Assembly (NCBI GenBank): GCA_023376005.1
Contig: CM042150.1
Coordinates: forward strand, 73,276,752 to 73,340,751
Direction of reading: 5' to 3'
Source of the DNA: Doryteuthis pealeii
Lineage: Eukaryota > Mollusca > Cephalopoda > Myopsida > Loliginidae
Length of the DNA: 64,000 nucleotides
The position numbers were made by a program, and so were the translations under genes. Each line of letters opens with the position of its first letter. Positions within the stretch are counted from its first letter, which is position 1. Shown here one piece after another: positions 20,750 to 33,329 of the stretch. Below the pieces are notes generated by a model. That model made no database searches. It worked only from the letters and a program-made list of their open reading frames with translations, and was not told the origin of the DNA.

Positions 20750-21568
20750 TTAGCATGGACCAGATTGTCGTCGATATAGGAGGATATGTTTTGAGCGAGA
20801 TGAGACCGTCGCCAGGGCTTCTGCTATGCATCGGGAGAAGATTTGTCCGGCCGACGTGAGGCCAAAAGCTAGACGCGTGTATTGGTAACACTTGTCCTTC
20901 CATGTGAATGCTGTTTTGTAGCGATCGCGTTCATCGATTTGTATTTGCCAATACCCGCTGCGGAGATCGAGGGTGGCAAAGTATTTATTGCCTTCCCCGA
21001 TCCTGTGGAACAGTTGGTCGATCCTTGGCATGGGGTATGGGTCGAGATCGATCAATACCTTATTGAGAGTTCTTTTGAAGTTTGCAACGACTCGAATTGT
21101 TCCATTTTTCTTACGCACGGCGAACACCGGACTGTTGAAACCCTTAGGATCGTGGCAAGGCTCAATTATTCCCACAGAGGCCATGTGGTTGATTTCGTCA
21201 TCGACGTCGCCTTCAAGTGCCTGGGCTATAGGATGTTGCCTTTGGCTGCGCGATTGACCATTTGTTGGTATCCGAACGGGCTTGACGAAGGTACCCTTAT
21301 CCCCGTTTTGTGTACCGAGGACGTCGCTGTAACGAAGAAGTAGGTTCGTTACGCCTTCTAGTTCGTCGCGGTTCGGGTGGTTTGGGAGTGATAGCCCTGT
21401 ATTTCGTTTTAGCCAGCGCAACTTTTCTTCCAGTGTCTGGTAAATGGGCACTGGCGTTGCGGTCAGCCGACCTTCACTGCTGTTAAGGGTTTGCGCCCCA
21501 TACACAGGGTTGTTGTTGCGTGAGCCGACCTGGTCATGTGCTCGTATTAGCGGGGCTGTGTGTGTCAC
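20750..21568 (-). pseudogene. Gypsy A pol, N-terminal reverse transcriptase part
   Basis: A 272-codon frame covers the protease-RT linker and the RT fingers and palm. Visible motifs are EINHMASVGIIEPCHDP, SPVFAVRKKNGTIRVV, LDPYPMPRIDQL, FATLDLRSGYWQI and TRLAFGLTSAG, all typical of gypsy RT. Shortly after the last motif the frame shifts at about 20790, where copy A has one more T than copy B, before the YIDD active site is reached. In the same reading direction copy B remains open at that point. Whether the extra T is a mutation or a sequencing error cannot be told here. Confidence 0.9.
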
Positions 21569-23174
21569 TAGACCGACGCCGTGGTTCGTTTGAACTCGAC
21601 AGTTGCGTCCTGGTTGTTGATTGTGTACGAGTTGAGTGTGTTGTGACCAAGGATATTTTGACCGATCAGAATCGGTGTAGACTGAGCCGTTACCAACACG
21701 TTGATTTCACCGAAGATGGGGGAGTCATGGTTGCCGATGGCGATATAAAGTTTAGTTCTCCAATGGCAGTAATGCTACCGTTGATCCCTTTTACGTGAAC
21801 GTTGGAACGAGTCATGTGTTTCTTAGCCTCCTTGGGCAGTTGAGAGATTGGTACAATGCAGGTGGAGCATCCAGAGTCCAACATTGCTGCACCGGAAAAT
21901 GCGGTACCTTCGACGATGAAGGTAGAGTTTATGAGAGGTGATCTCTGCCGGAAGGTTTCTGGAGGTTGTATATGTGATGGCGAGTGGGGGAGAACCGAGA
22001 CTGGGCCATCACATCTCGTCTGGTTCGTACCGAAATCCTGTACTTCCGTGTTTATAGATGGTGTGTCCTATCCGTTTCTGCGACATGGGCATGGTGTGAG
22101 GCGGATGACGATATGGGCAATTTTGGCCGTGGAAGCAAGCGCGGCCATGGTGTAGTTCCAGCATATGCCGGGTTCTAGGTTGCGGTCGCGGCCTCCGCGT
22201 GTCCGGATGTTGTTGCGTTTGTGTGATGTAGTAGCATTCGTCTGTTGTGAGCGCGGTGGTTGGTCACTTGTTCGTGGTGGTTGTTTGAGTTTGGTGGACG
22301 TGTTTCCCCGACTCCATCGCTGTGGTCTATGCGTGTAGTATGCGTTGTCATGCGATGTCGTGTCGTCAGTCTTTATGCCCGATCGATGTATTGTTGGGCT
22401 TCACACGCTATACCGCTTGCTGTGTAATGGTTGTCCATTGTTCTGACGAGGTGAGGGTATAGGTTTGGATTCCACGTTTTGACCTTCTCGCTCATCAACA
22501 TTGCCCCCATCACCGAGAAAAGTGTATCGACAGTTAGATCAGAGTTGTTGTCCTTCCTGTGTTTATTTTTTATGTGGACAGCGGCCTCTCTGATTGTGTT
22601 TTCGAGTCGGCCAGCGAAATCTGTCAGCTTTTCACCGTCTCGTCGTTGTAGATCCCATGCGCGACTAAGGTGTTGGAAGTTTGTCATCTGGCTGCCATGG
22701 GTTGCCAGGAGGTATGCCTTCAGCTGCTCGAAGGTGGATGTGTCCTGCCCGGAGTCTGTCATCTGCTGAAAAATGCCGTGGTCGAGTAAATCCTTGGCAG
22801 CCTTGACAAATTCAGTTTCCAAGCTGGGATAGTTGGTAAGTTCGGGCGTCACGTGGAGCGTATAGGTTTTGTTTAGGCTGGTGATGAATTGGTTCACGTC
22901 GTTTCCAGGGTTGAAGTTTCTTTTGGGTCTCATGGCGTCACGCAGGTTTTGCTGATGCGTTAGTAGACTGTAGTTGTCGGCTGTCTGGGTTGTTGGTGGT
23001 GTCGTTGGTTTGGCGTGATCTAGGGCTTCCATCATCCTGTTTATCTCGGTTGTTGCTTCTTGTATTGTTTTCCTGACTAACAGGTGTTGGGCAATTTCTT
23101 AGGTCGCGGAGATATTTTCTCTGGTCTTTGATAAAGTCGATAATTTCCGAGCGAGTTAATCTTGTATAGTCCAT
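21569..23174 (-). pseudogene. Gypsy A gag-protease region, frameshifted
   Basis: The likely gag start is the ATG at 23174 shortly after the primer-binding site, since the frame that extends further upstream runs back into the LTR. The capsid-like part (22373-23035, 220 codons) is open. Downstream, the CCCH finger and the protease (LDSG active-site segment, frame 21690-21884) are split over different frames by several 1-2 base differences from copy B, for example near 23071, 22379 and 21750. Gag would coat the element RNA and the protease would process the polyprotein. Confidence 0.85.
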
Positions 23175-23190
23175 ATTTTCCCTTGCAACA

Positions 23191-23202
23191 CGCCTGACAC
23201 CA
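23191..23202 (-). promoter_or_regulatory. Primer-binding site of gypsy A
   Basis: Five bases inside the 5' LTR the minus strand reads TGGTGTCAGGCG. This is complementary to a tRNA 3' end finishing in CCTGACACCA. Leucine tRNAs of animals often end this way, so tRNA-Leu priming is the likeliest reading. The same site occurs in copy B at 63203-63214. Confidence 0.75.
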
Positions 23203-23207
23203 GTTTT

Positions 23208-24102
23208 ATATCTTAGGATATCCGTAAAAGCGTATGGTTTGCAAGGAAGAATAATGGACAAGATTAATTTGATAAAAATCGTTTATTGAAATAACGAGTG
23301 TGAAAATTGTTGTTGTCGCCGTAGATAACGGTAGTAGTTCTCTGGAGTGGCCGAGGGGTCGGTGAGGTGTGGGTATCGTATGATACGTCGGAATCTCTCT
23401 TGGCCTGGTGCAAGGCGTGAGGTGGTAGAAGTTGAGTTGATACGGTCACTTGGTGTAGGGACCAAGTCAGGAATATCTCAGTGGAATAGTGATGGTCAGG
23501 GAAGGTAGTAGTGAGCGAGGGAGTTGAGTTCGTGCCGGTAGGATACCGTTGTAAGTGGATACGGTCACTTGGTGCGGGAATAAAGTCAGGAATATCTCAG
23601 CGAGTTGTAGTGGGTAGCGCTGTAGTGGTCAGGGGGGTAAGGATGTCGCCTGGCTACGGTGAGGTGTTGAAGTAAGGCTGAGTGTCCGGGTGGGCGAGGG
23701 CGTGCGTGGTGGTGGGTGCGTAGCAGTTCCTTGATCCTCTCGTCTGGTGATATTCTCGGTTCCAGGCCGTCCGTCCAACTGCCGATTCTCAAATACCCGA
23801 GCTTATATGCTGGTAGATGGGCTCCAGAATGCTTTTGGGGTTTTTAGCGGAGAGTTTTTTATTGCTGAAAATCCGGATTCCTTACAATATTATTTTTTGT
23901 TTATTTTGGAATTCCTCTCAAGCGTAACTCAATCCGAGCCTATGCGCAGAACTGCGTCGAATTGGTCACTTCGTGAGAGGGTACCATTGAGTTCACATCC
24001 GTTTGTTGCCTCCGACTTGAGTTTTGATGTTTTATGGTAGCGAGGTGTATTTTGTGAGTAAGCATTGTGAATCATAAGAGATATCTTCGCTCTGATATAA
24101 CA
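23208..24102 (-). repeat. 5' LTR of gypsy A (895 bp)
   Basis: On the minus strand the LTR starts TGTTATATCAGAGCG and ends GGATATCCTAAGATA(T/C). It aligns throughout with the LTRs at 57298-58185 and 63220-64000. It contains a TATA-like promoter and an AATAAA polyadenylation signal (23282-23287) near its 3' end. Confidence 0.92.
23802..23807 (-). promoter_or_regulatory. TATA-like box in gypsy A LTR
   Basis: The minus strand reads GCATATAAGCTCGGG about 295 bp from the LTR start. It is conserved in both other LTRs (57884-57889 and 63811-63816). It is the best candidate for the core promoter of the element RNA. Confidence 0.5.
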
Positions 24103-25470
24103 CTTTTATTCCCATAAAGAAACCTTCGATTTCTATTTCATCAATTAAAGTCTGCCAATTTCCCTAACTAGTTTACTTTATGATATCCTGATTTACTGAC
24201 TTCTGACCATAGTAGACTGGTTTATTATAAACATTAAAAACAAATAAACTTTTCATCTTTGTGTAGGAACTCCCTAAAAAGGTTAATTATGAGGTTTAAC
24301 ATTTTCAATGAGTTAAAATAATATGCAAACACATAACTGAAAGGAAGTATCTCTTATTAGTTCATTTAATTAACTAGTACAAATAAAAAACACCTTCGGC
24401 GATGTAAAATAGATTTTTGAAAAACATATCGCCTGAGAGGTGGGAGTAAAAAATTTAATGTCAGCGAGTTTGTACTCTAAGTAAGTAAAATCATCAAAAT
24501 CATTAAAGGATTAAAAAATAAAACAATTTTAAATGTAAACTTTAAAATATGTATTAGAATAAACAAACTATATATAGATATATAATACAGTCATGTATTT
24601 TAAGACTTGTTTTAAAAAAACAATGAGGACTGTCTAATGTTGCATGTTCAAATTTTAAGTGTATTTATTCTATGTTATGACGATTTGGGTAATGTGACAT
24701 AAGCAGTGACATAGTTTTTCTTACAGACAAAAACCGGAAGGGAATCTCCTTTATTAATAGACCCATCTATGGTTTAAATAGAAAAATGTATTTATAAAAA
24801 AATTGTATTATCCATTAAGAATTGATTTATTTCAAAACTTTATCGGCATTAAATGACCCACTGAGGTTGATATGCCGTAAAACAAAACAAAACAAAAACA
24901 AAATTTATTAATAGATATGGTAAACTTACTTGAGTAAGTATTTTTTTCAGTAGTTCACTTTCTTTGTTTGATGGCTGACCCTACATGTGGTTCTTACTTC
25001 CATAATAGGAAAATATTTTTTCACATGTACTCCCAAAAGTAATATATTTTAGAATATGATATCTTGTTTACTGACTTTGGACCATACTAGACAAACTAAA
25101 ATATGGGCTATTTTAACTTGTTGTGTCAACAGATATTGAAGGAAATCACTGAATTTAAATATGTTAAACTCCACTTAGAAATTGGTATTGTGTCACATCC
25201 TACACATGGCGGAGAGGTTGGGATACAATCAGTCCAACCAGTTTATTATTCCATTGTTTATATTCAGTGAAATTTAAGATAGGAAATATACATGTTACAC
25301 TTCATATCTACCCAAACAACACCTCCAATGCTTCGTATGCTCTCTGCCTTTGTAGGGATCCTAAACAGGAACTCTCATATGTAGGGAGAAACATGACCTA
25401 CTGATGAGCTCTTTTAGCCAACTGACTAAAAAAACTGAGTGTTAGAATGGTATGTGTCAGATACTGTTGA

Positions 25471-25790
25471 CTAAAAGCTTTTGATTCGTCCATGATAGTC
25501 ACTAAGGAACATTGAACAGAAAATGTACTCAAATGAGTTTTAATCTTAGTCCAAGACTAAAGATACTGTTGACTTTTTACTAAAAGCTTTTGACTCATCC
25601 ATAAGAGCCACTAAGGATGAAGTCATTAAAGAGAAAATGTACTCAAATGAGTTTTAATCTTAGTCCAAGACTAAAGATACTGTTGACTTTTTACTAAAAG
25701 CTTTTGACTCATCCATAAGAGCCACTAAGGATGAAGTCATTAAAGAGAAAATGTACTCAAATGAGTTTTAACCTTAGTCTAACTAAGATT
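25471..25790. repeat. ~112-bp tandem repeat, three units
   Basis: CTAAAAGCTTTTGA recurs at 25471, 25580 and 25694. Each unit continues with an ACTCATCC-like segment, CACTAAGGATGAAG, and TACTCAAATGAGTTTTAA. The array is mirrored on the right arm at about 45560-45890. Confidence 0.85.
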
Positions 25791-26859
25791 AAAGAACTAG
25801 ATATAAAGAAACCCTCCTGCTAGGAAGAATACTTTGTAATGTGAAAACACTTATGTATTATGTTTTTTATGTATTTTGTATTATGTAAGTAAACTTTATC
25901 AAGTACTTCTCATTTCTTATTGTATTTTTCTATACTATTTTCAATACTATTCACTATATTGAACATACCAAAGATAGTTTGATATTTGCTCAGAAAAGCT
26001 TCAAACATTAGTTAAAATTTTGCAAATCAGAAATCATTAATAACTTAATAATTAGTTGACTCTGAAATTCTTTCATATCATTTTGGTTTCATGGGCATTG
26101 CTTTTATAAACCAATTTTTGGTATTAAGAAAGCTCTAACTCATTTTACAGACAAAAGTAGATTGCAAAAAAATTGCAATTCACACAAGCCCCACCCAAAT
26201 TTGAAGACTTATGTCAATTTTAGAATCAACATAACTCAGGCCAATTTGGAAAACTCAAATTGGGGATTAGCTAATTTTAAGATAGTCCACTATTATAGTA
26301 AAATTTGGATTGTGCAAAATTTTAAAAATTTTTGCAAAATCTTGTAGCTTTGGTTCTGAGAGTACATATCAAATTATCTTTTTGGTAAATGTAATGTTCA
26401 ATATATGGGAAATATAATAGAAAAAATGTTGTCGTAGATGCAAGTGCCACATCAGGATATTGATCTTGCTATGAAAAAATCAGAAATTATCATAGGTTAA
26501 AATTGGTTGACTTTAAGACTATTTTGATAGCATTTTGGATTTCTTGAGCAAAATGCTTTTAAAAACAATTTTTAGGAGTAGGGAAGCTCTAGAACTCCTT
26601 TTACACACAAGAATACGTTACAAAATGTCACCATTTTTCACGATCCCCCCTCAAATATGGAGAGCTAAAAATAGACATACTTTCACTATTTCTTGGAATT
26701 GGACACTCACATTTTGGGATTGCTGACTTATCATAATCCACACTTGGACAAAATTTCATAAAAAATGAAGAGGGTGGGTGACATTGCCTGGATTGATTTG
26801 ACATGGAATTAACCTGTATTTAAAATAGTTTTATAAAAATTCATACATTCTGACATTAT

Positions 26860-28720
26860 TTCAAGATCTTTTAATTTCTTCTTTCTCTCTTCTTGCTTTC
26901 CCTGTTGTATTCCCTCCTTTCTCTTGCTTCTACTTTTCCTTTCTCTTCTCCTGCTTTTCCTTTCTACTTGTTCTGCTTTCCCTTTCTCTTCCCTTGATCT
27001 TTCTTTTTCTTTTTTGATCCTTCTTCATTCACTAAATGACCAGATGTCTCCTCTTCAAGCAAGTGGTTGCTTTTATCTCCAACCACTCGCAAACAATGCA
27101 TTGCATTTCCCTATTAGAAATCTCTTCTAAAAATCTCTTCTTAAATTGAAAAATGTGTATATAAATAAAAGTGAGCATCCATTAAGAATGAATTTATTTC
27201 AAAACTTTATTGACATTAAATGACCCACAGAGGTTGATATGCTGTAAAACTAAACAAACCAAACCAAGCCTTACTTCAATGCCAACCTGATGCCCTTCAT
27301 CAGTGTTTCTAATTCCACTACATTAATGTGGTTAGCATCTGTTTTTTTCCTCAACCAAACAGTATTCTCTTCCCCTCCTAACTCTAAATCAACATACATT
27401 GCTATACTGCTTGCATCACCCCAAACAATACCATCATCCACTTTTGGTATGTGCCACTTTCCTCTCAGTTGGTCTTTCTTTTCACCGTCTGATGATATCC
27501 CTTATCATCTTGAGTGTTATGTTAATTGTCCACACTTACCTTCCTGTTTGTAGATTTACTGGATGTGACCCCAAACATCAGGCACAGGGTAATAACCTAC
27601 CAGTTTCCCACAGGTCCAGAACAACTTCCACCTATTACGCTTATCTACCATAGATGATGAAACCTCATAACTACCCACCACTATTCCAAGATTATTTTAT
27701 ATCATGTGTATGTTGCAAGGAAAAAGACCAATGCAGGTTAATGTTTAGTATGTTGTTATTGAATATAGTGAATTTAATATGGTTGTATTGAATATATGAT
27801 TTAATATTTGTATTAAATATATGAATTTAATATGTTGTATAAATATAACGATTTAATATGTTTGTATTAAATAAATGAATTTAATATGTTGTATTAAATA
27901 TAATGAATTTAATATGTACAGCCACTGGATGAGTAGTAAAAGAATAATTTGTTGGTCATTGAATGTGGAGTCATTGATACTACGGCATATAACACACAAA
28001 TTATTGTTTCCAAGATCTTATAATTTCTTTCTCTCTTCATTGCTTTTCCCTCTCGTATTCCCTCCTTTCTCTTGCTTCTACTTTTCCTTTCTCCTTACCT
28101 CAATCTTTTCTTTTTTCTTCTTTCTATTTCCTTCTTCACTCACTGACTGCTATCACTAAATGACCAGTTGTCTTTTCTTCAAAAGACCAATGCAGGTTAA
28201 TGTTTATAGTTGTATTGAATATTTAATGAATTTAATTATATTGTATTAATATAATGAATTTAATATTTGTATTGAATATAATGAATTTAATATGTACAGC
28301 CACTTGATGAGTTAGTAAAGAATAATTTGTTGGTCATTGAATGTGGAGTCATTGATACTACGGCATATAACACAATTATTGTTTGCCAAGATCTATAATT
28401 TCTTTCTCTCTTCATTGCTTTTCCCTCTCCGTATTCCCTCCTTTCTTTCTCTTGCTTCTACTTTTTCCTTTCTCCTTACCTCAATCTTTCTTTTTCTTCT
28501 TCTCTTTCCTTCTTCACTCACTGGACTGCTATTCACTAAATGACCAGTTGTCTTTTCTTCAAAAGACCAATGCAGGTTAATGTTTAATTATGTTGTATTG
28601 AATATAATGAATTTAATATGTAATAGCCCTTGATGAGTTAGTAAAGATTAATGTGTTGGTCATTGAGTATGGAGTCATTGATACTATGGGCATGCGTGTG
28701 TTGTGTGTGTTGAAATGTTG
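26860..28720. repeat. Tandem array of ~380-460-bp units with pyrimidine-rich block
   Basis: AAAGACCAATGCAGGTTAATG recurs at 27723, 28182 and 28562. Units contain repeated TGAATTTAATATGTTGTATT motifs, a TTGGTCATTGAATGTGGAGT segment and a block of about 130 bp of CT-rich sequence. A degraded unit starts near 26860. The array is mirrored at about 42590-43490. Pyrimidine blocks produce Ser/Leu/Phe-rich frames that are not genes. Confidence 0.85.
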
Positions 28721-29059
28721 TTTACATTGTAGTCATGGGGTGTGAGGAGTTGATGTGTGAAATATGATATCTGGAGCCGGAGTAGAAACGAGATGATGGT
28801 AAATGATCATATTTTTCTTTGGGCAGACTATATGTTAAGTTTATTGGGACTGTAGCATGAAGCAAAAGTATTTCAGGGTCAAACAGTCGACCCCGATTCG
28901 GCTCTTTTCTCAAATGTTCCTTATCAGGACCTTTTCTGCTACTGTCCTTATTGGGCAACACTCAAAGTCATACTTCACCAGGTCTATAATTCCTTGCGAT
29001 CCTGGCATAGTCAATCCTTTTTCAACTAAGTAGAATGCGATTGGTTACTTTCGCCCCAA

Positions 29060-32000
29060 CGAGACGTCATTTTTCTTTTTTTCTGTTTATGGGGTTGACA
29101 TCCTTCATTGGTTCCATGTAAAAATTTAGAACTGGAATTTTTTTTTATTCCACTGACCAAAAGTTGAAACCCGTAAATTGATAAGACAAAAAATAAATCT
29201 GACAAAAGTCATGATAAATAAGTAATGAAAATTTCATTGAATATTCTGCAATTTCCTAATTTTTGGTAATTGCTTTAAAATTTAAAAAAATTTAAAATAA
29301 TCTTTTTATCTCCCTTTACTAAAATTGGACATACCTATCTATATACGAGTTAAATAATATCACTACATATAAATAGTGTGTGTAAATGATAATTCAGCAT
29401 AGGACAGGGAAGTATAGATTCATGCCTTTATTGATGTATTTTTGGTAAATGTTTTGAAATATCAGTACAATAGGGACTGGCAAACGAGCCTAAAATTCGT
29501 TTTGACAAATGACTTTAGCCCCCGCCTACAGAAAATAATTTATACCAAAAATCAGGAATTTATCGGATTTTAATGAAATTTTTCAGTGTTTATTGTATGA
29601 ATGAATGATCTTTATAATGCATTATTTATTTTATTTCAAACTTTCTAAATTTTTTTTCAGGCACTAATTTTGACCCCCTTATGTTGGGGGCGTTAAATGT
29701 TTTGCAAAGTTGATCATTTTCGATACTAAATACAGTATGAATAATGAATAAAAGACCGACGTTATGAATAGAAACAAAAACAAATTTACGGTGGCTTTTC
29801 TATGAGAAAATAAGTCCGAATCGAAAAGAAAATGTAAAAATAATAAATATTAATTTTTTGGAGATTCTTTTTTACTCATTTCGATAATTATTTAATTGGG
29901 CTTTATTCTATAAAAAAAAAAATTATACATCGATTTTTTTCTGCTTAAAAGGGGGAGGGGTATAATTTTCAATCGAGTTTTTCTTCAAAACTTATCACTT
30001 TTGGCGCCTAATATGTTATTGTATTAAGTATATATTTATTTTTTAGAATCTAAAATAATACACATTTTAAAACTTAACTAGCATTTTTCATTTAAATGAA
30101 TTTTTATATTTATTTTTCATAGCAAAAAAAACTAAATTAAAGTTTTGAAATAAAATAACTGATGCATTATAAAATTCATTAATTGTTAAATCAATACTGA
30201 AATTTCATTAAAATCGGATAATAACCTGATTTTTGGTATTTTTTTTTTTTTTGCAATGTGAATGTTACCGCAAAATTTGTAAACAAGCACTTAAAATCAT
30301 CGAAAAACGAGGCTAAATGGCTGATCGAGTCGAATTGACCCAAAAAAATGGTTTTGAATCTTTAAAAATAAACTGCGTATGTAATGATATTTTTCTTTTT
30401 TTAATGATGGTCGGTCTTATGTTACTACTTAATCGATTAGACAAAGTTTGACCTTAAATAATAGATTTAATTATTCTTAATTCGCTTTTAAAACTCCTAG
30501 CAGACGAAATTATTGCTACTGCCTACAGTACAACCAGTGTATTTTATTGTTTGTGTTTGAAATGAGATAAATGTTTCAGACAATCACATTGTGAGTGTTA
30601 CTGAGGATCAAGCAGACAGCTAAATATTTTGTTGTCAATTGAATAATATGTAGGATCCCTACTTAGGATCTATGTGTTCCCTTTAGATCCACATTGTTTT
30701 AGGTAGATACATATTCCATATACACGGCGGAAGTACAAAGGAGGAAAAACATCATTTTCTTTATTTTGCTCAGATTTTACGAAATCTTTTTCTCATGAGA
30801 AGGTAGACGTAGGTAAGTGTTTGTTTATTTCTCCAAAAAACCGACAAATTAATATTTTTAATTTTAAAATATTTGAACCGGTTTTACATCAATTATCGTC
30901 CCTAATATTAAAGTGTCTTTGTTTCGTTTTTCTCTTTAGGCGTGTATGACGAATCATTTTATATTTTCTATATCTTTCAGCCCCTTAAAATGTTTAATTA
31001 ATTAAAATGTCAAAAAATTTCGCCCTGAATTTAAATTTCTTCTTTGTTTATCATAATTCCCTTTTATTGAATTATTTTAATTAAGTTATTATTGTAGTTA
31101 TCATGTTTTTTAATATTATTTATTTAATATGTGTGTATATTAAATATTTGTTAAAGTAGTCATACACAAACTGGTAATAAAGTACAGTTTTCTCGTATTT
31201 CCTACCATAAAATTCAGCTTGGGCATTATCTGAAATGAAATATGAATTACTATCAGAAGTGAATTTCCGATATTTCCCGTGTTAAACCATGCTCCGTATT
31301 AATTTCAAGCAAAATCCGTTTTGTTTAACTTTTATCGAAGGATCAAGTCAAAATGGCGGCCATTCTTTTACATTGAATTCAAGGGACGTTACTTTCTGAT
31401 GTCATTTTTCTTTTATTATTTTTTTAATAAATCATAGTGTTCTATTTTAATTATCATTTGCAGTAATTTTTAATTTTCTTTTAATTTCATTGCTTGTAAT
31501 TTTTTTTTATAAATAAAGTGGTTTTATTTCTTATTTATTTGTTTGTTATGTATTATTAATTATTTTTTTTATTTTAATAAAGTTGTTTTATTTTTAACTT
31601 TTTATTTGTTTGTTTTAGTTGTATTTTTTTTATTAAATAAGTGTTTTATTTACTTATTTTATTTGTTTATGTTGTATTTATTTTTTATTAGTAATCTGTA
31701 GATACTCAAATTTGTTCTGGAACCCAAGGAGACTAATAATAATTAATAATATATAAAAATAAAAAACCTTTTGGCAGAATAAAAATGAAATATAAATCTT
31801 AGAATTATCCTTAATCTTCAAATAACGAATCTAAAAAAAATAATTTTATCTACAATATAGGTATTTTCTATACATATTGTTTTATTTTATTTATTTATTA
31901 TTATTATTTTATTATTGTTGTTTTTTTTTGTTATTGATTAAATTATATGAAATATATTTTTGCTTTTTTTTTTTTTTTTTTTACTGATGCTCATTATATT

Positions 32001-32900
32001 ACTACTTTTTCTACTAAAACAAAATTGCCTTATAGGAATGTTTATCGGAGGAGAACATTACAAAAATGCCAATTTAGAACCAAAAAGAAAAAAAAAGGTT
32101 TTTAGTTCGTGAACAAGTAAGTTAACATTAAGAAAAATTTTTTTTTTCAAAATTACAACAAACCTTTTTGTCAATTTCCTTCAATTTTGAGAACTTGTAC
32201 AGTCCATAAGTGAGTTTTATGGAAATGATAATGTGTTCAATGTTTTAATTGTTTTTGTTTTTGTGGGTTTTTTGTGTCAAAGAATGTAATTTGTTTTGTT
32301 CTCATTTCAATAATTATTTAATTGGCATTATCTTAGAAAAATATACAACATCAATATTTTTTCTGCTTAAAGTGTGTGTGATGGGGCTAAATTTCTTCAA
32401 TAGAGTTTTTTCTTCGAGCTTGTTACTTTATCACTAAAATAGGTTTGCTTAAATATTAATTATTTCTAGAATTAAAAAATATAATATTTTAAACTTACAT
32501 CAGGATGTTATCAATTTTTAAATGAATTTTATATATTAATTTTTTTCCATAGCAAAAATACTTGATTAATAGTTTTGAAATAAAATAACTGATACATATA
32601 AAATTATTATTGATAATATATATTTGAAAATTTCATTAAATTGGATAATTCCTGAATTTTTGGTATTAAAAAAATCGTAATGTTACATAATTTTGTAACA
32701 CGCCATATTTAAGAGCGTTAATGGCCAAACGCGTTTGACATTAACAAAAATTGGTTTTTAAATGTATTAAAAATGAATTAAATGTGTATATTATTTGCTT
32801 TTTTTTCGATTTTAGACCAAAGTTTGAATTTAAATAACATTAATTAATTTAATTATTTAAAAAAAACATTAGCTGACTTTAGCAGCTGATTTTTGGGTAC
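29060..32900. repeat. AT-rich repeat related to Helitron-like body, duplicated
   Basis: About 29880-30500 and 32290-32880 share an ordered series of segments (TTTTCTGCTTAAA, TTTTGAAATAAAATAACTGAT, AATTTTTGGTATTAAA-like, AGACAAAGTTTGACCTTAAA-like), so the block contains a degenerate direct duplication. Parts also match 540-770 and 2100-2345 in the Helitron-like element. Poly-A/T stretches are frequent and nothing is coding. Confidence 0.6.
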
Positions 32901-33329
32901 ACCTATATACATAGACTTTATCATTTTTTATATCACGATTTTAAATCTGATATAACATAAGGATACGTTAATTGATTTTAAACTTGTCTTTTATATCAAT
33001 GTTTATTTGACAGTTTAATTTCTGGTTTGAATTGAAAATAATCCTGAAGTTGATCGTCGAAAGGAAAAGAAACTTTAACATAATCTAAAACCACTTGATT
33101 ACAAGTCAAATTATTTACGAAATGTAAACAATTTTCAAATCCCAATTGTAAGCATTAAGCGATGACAAAGTAGTTTGGGTTTTTACAGGCTTTATTTGGT
33201 CTTCTGTCACTTAGCGCAGAAAGGGCAGAGGTTAAAGAATTAAATTTTTATTTTTTTATTCCTTCATTAAAGACAGGATCAAATTCTTTGTTTCTTCTCT
33301 GGAGAAATATTGACTGGCACAAGGGAACA

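Larger units (their letters stand above)
18323..24102 (-). mobile_element. Ty3/gypsy LTR retrotransposon, copy A
   Basis: The order on the minus strand is 5' LTR (23208-24102), tRNA primer-binding site, gag with CCCH finger, protease, reverse transcriptase, RNase H and integrase. This protease-RT-RNase H-integrase order defines Ty3/gypsy. No env is present. The insertion is flanked by CTTTT on both sides (18318-18322 and 24103-24107). The 3' LTR is reduced to its terminal 17 bp (18323-18339), fused to internal sequence that in copy B lies about 165 bp from the LTR. Coding frames are broken by small indels. Its GC content is much higher than the surrounding DNA. Confidence 0.95.

Noticed and set aside
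18653..23035. Plus-strand frames across gypsy copy A (e.g. 20144-20779, 20882-21343)
   Set aside because: Antisense shadows of gag-pol with no domain of their own. The same shadows recur in copy B.
28722..28961. 79-codon minus frame with a mirrored frame at 42193-42399
   Set aside because: The similarity of the two is explained by the palindrome arms. The frames diverge by indels and show no domain, so conservation as protein is not supported.
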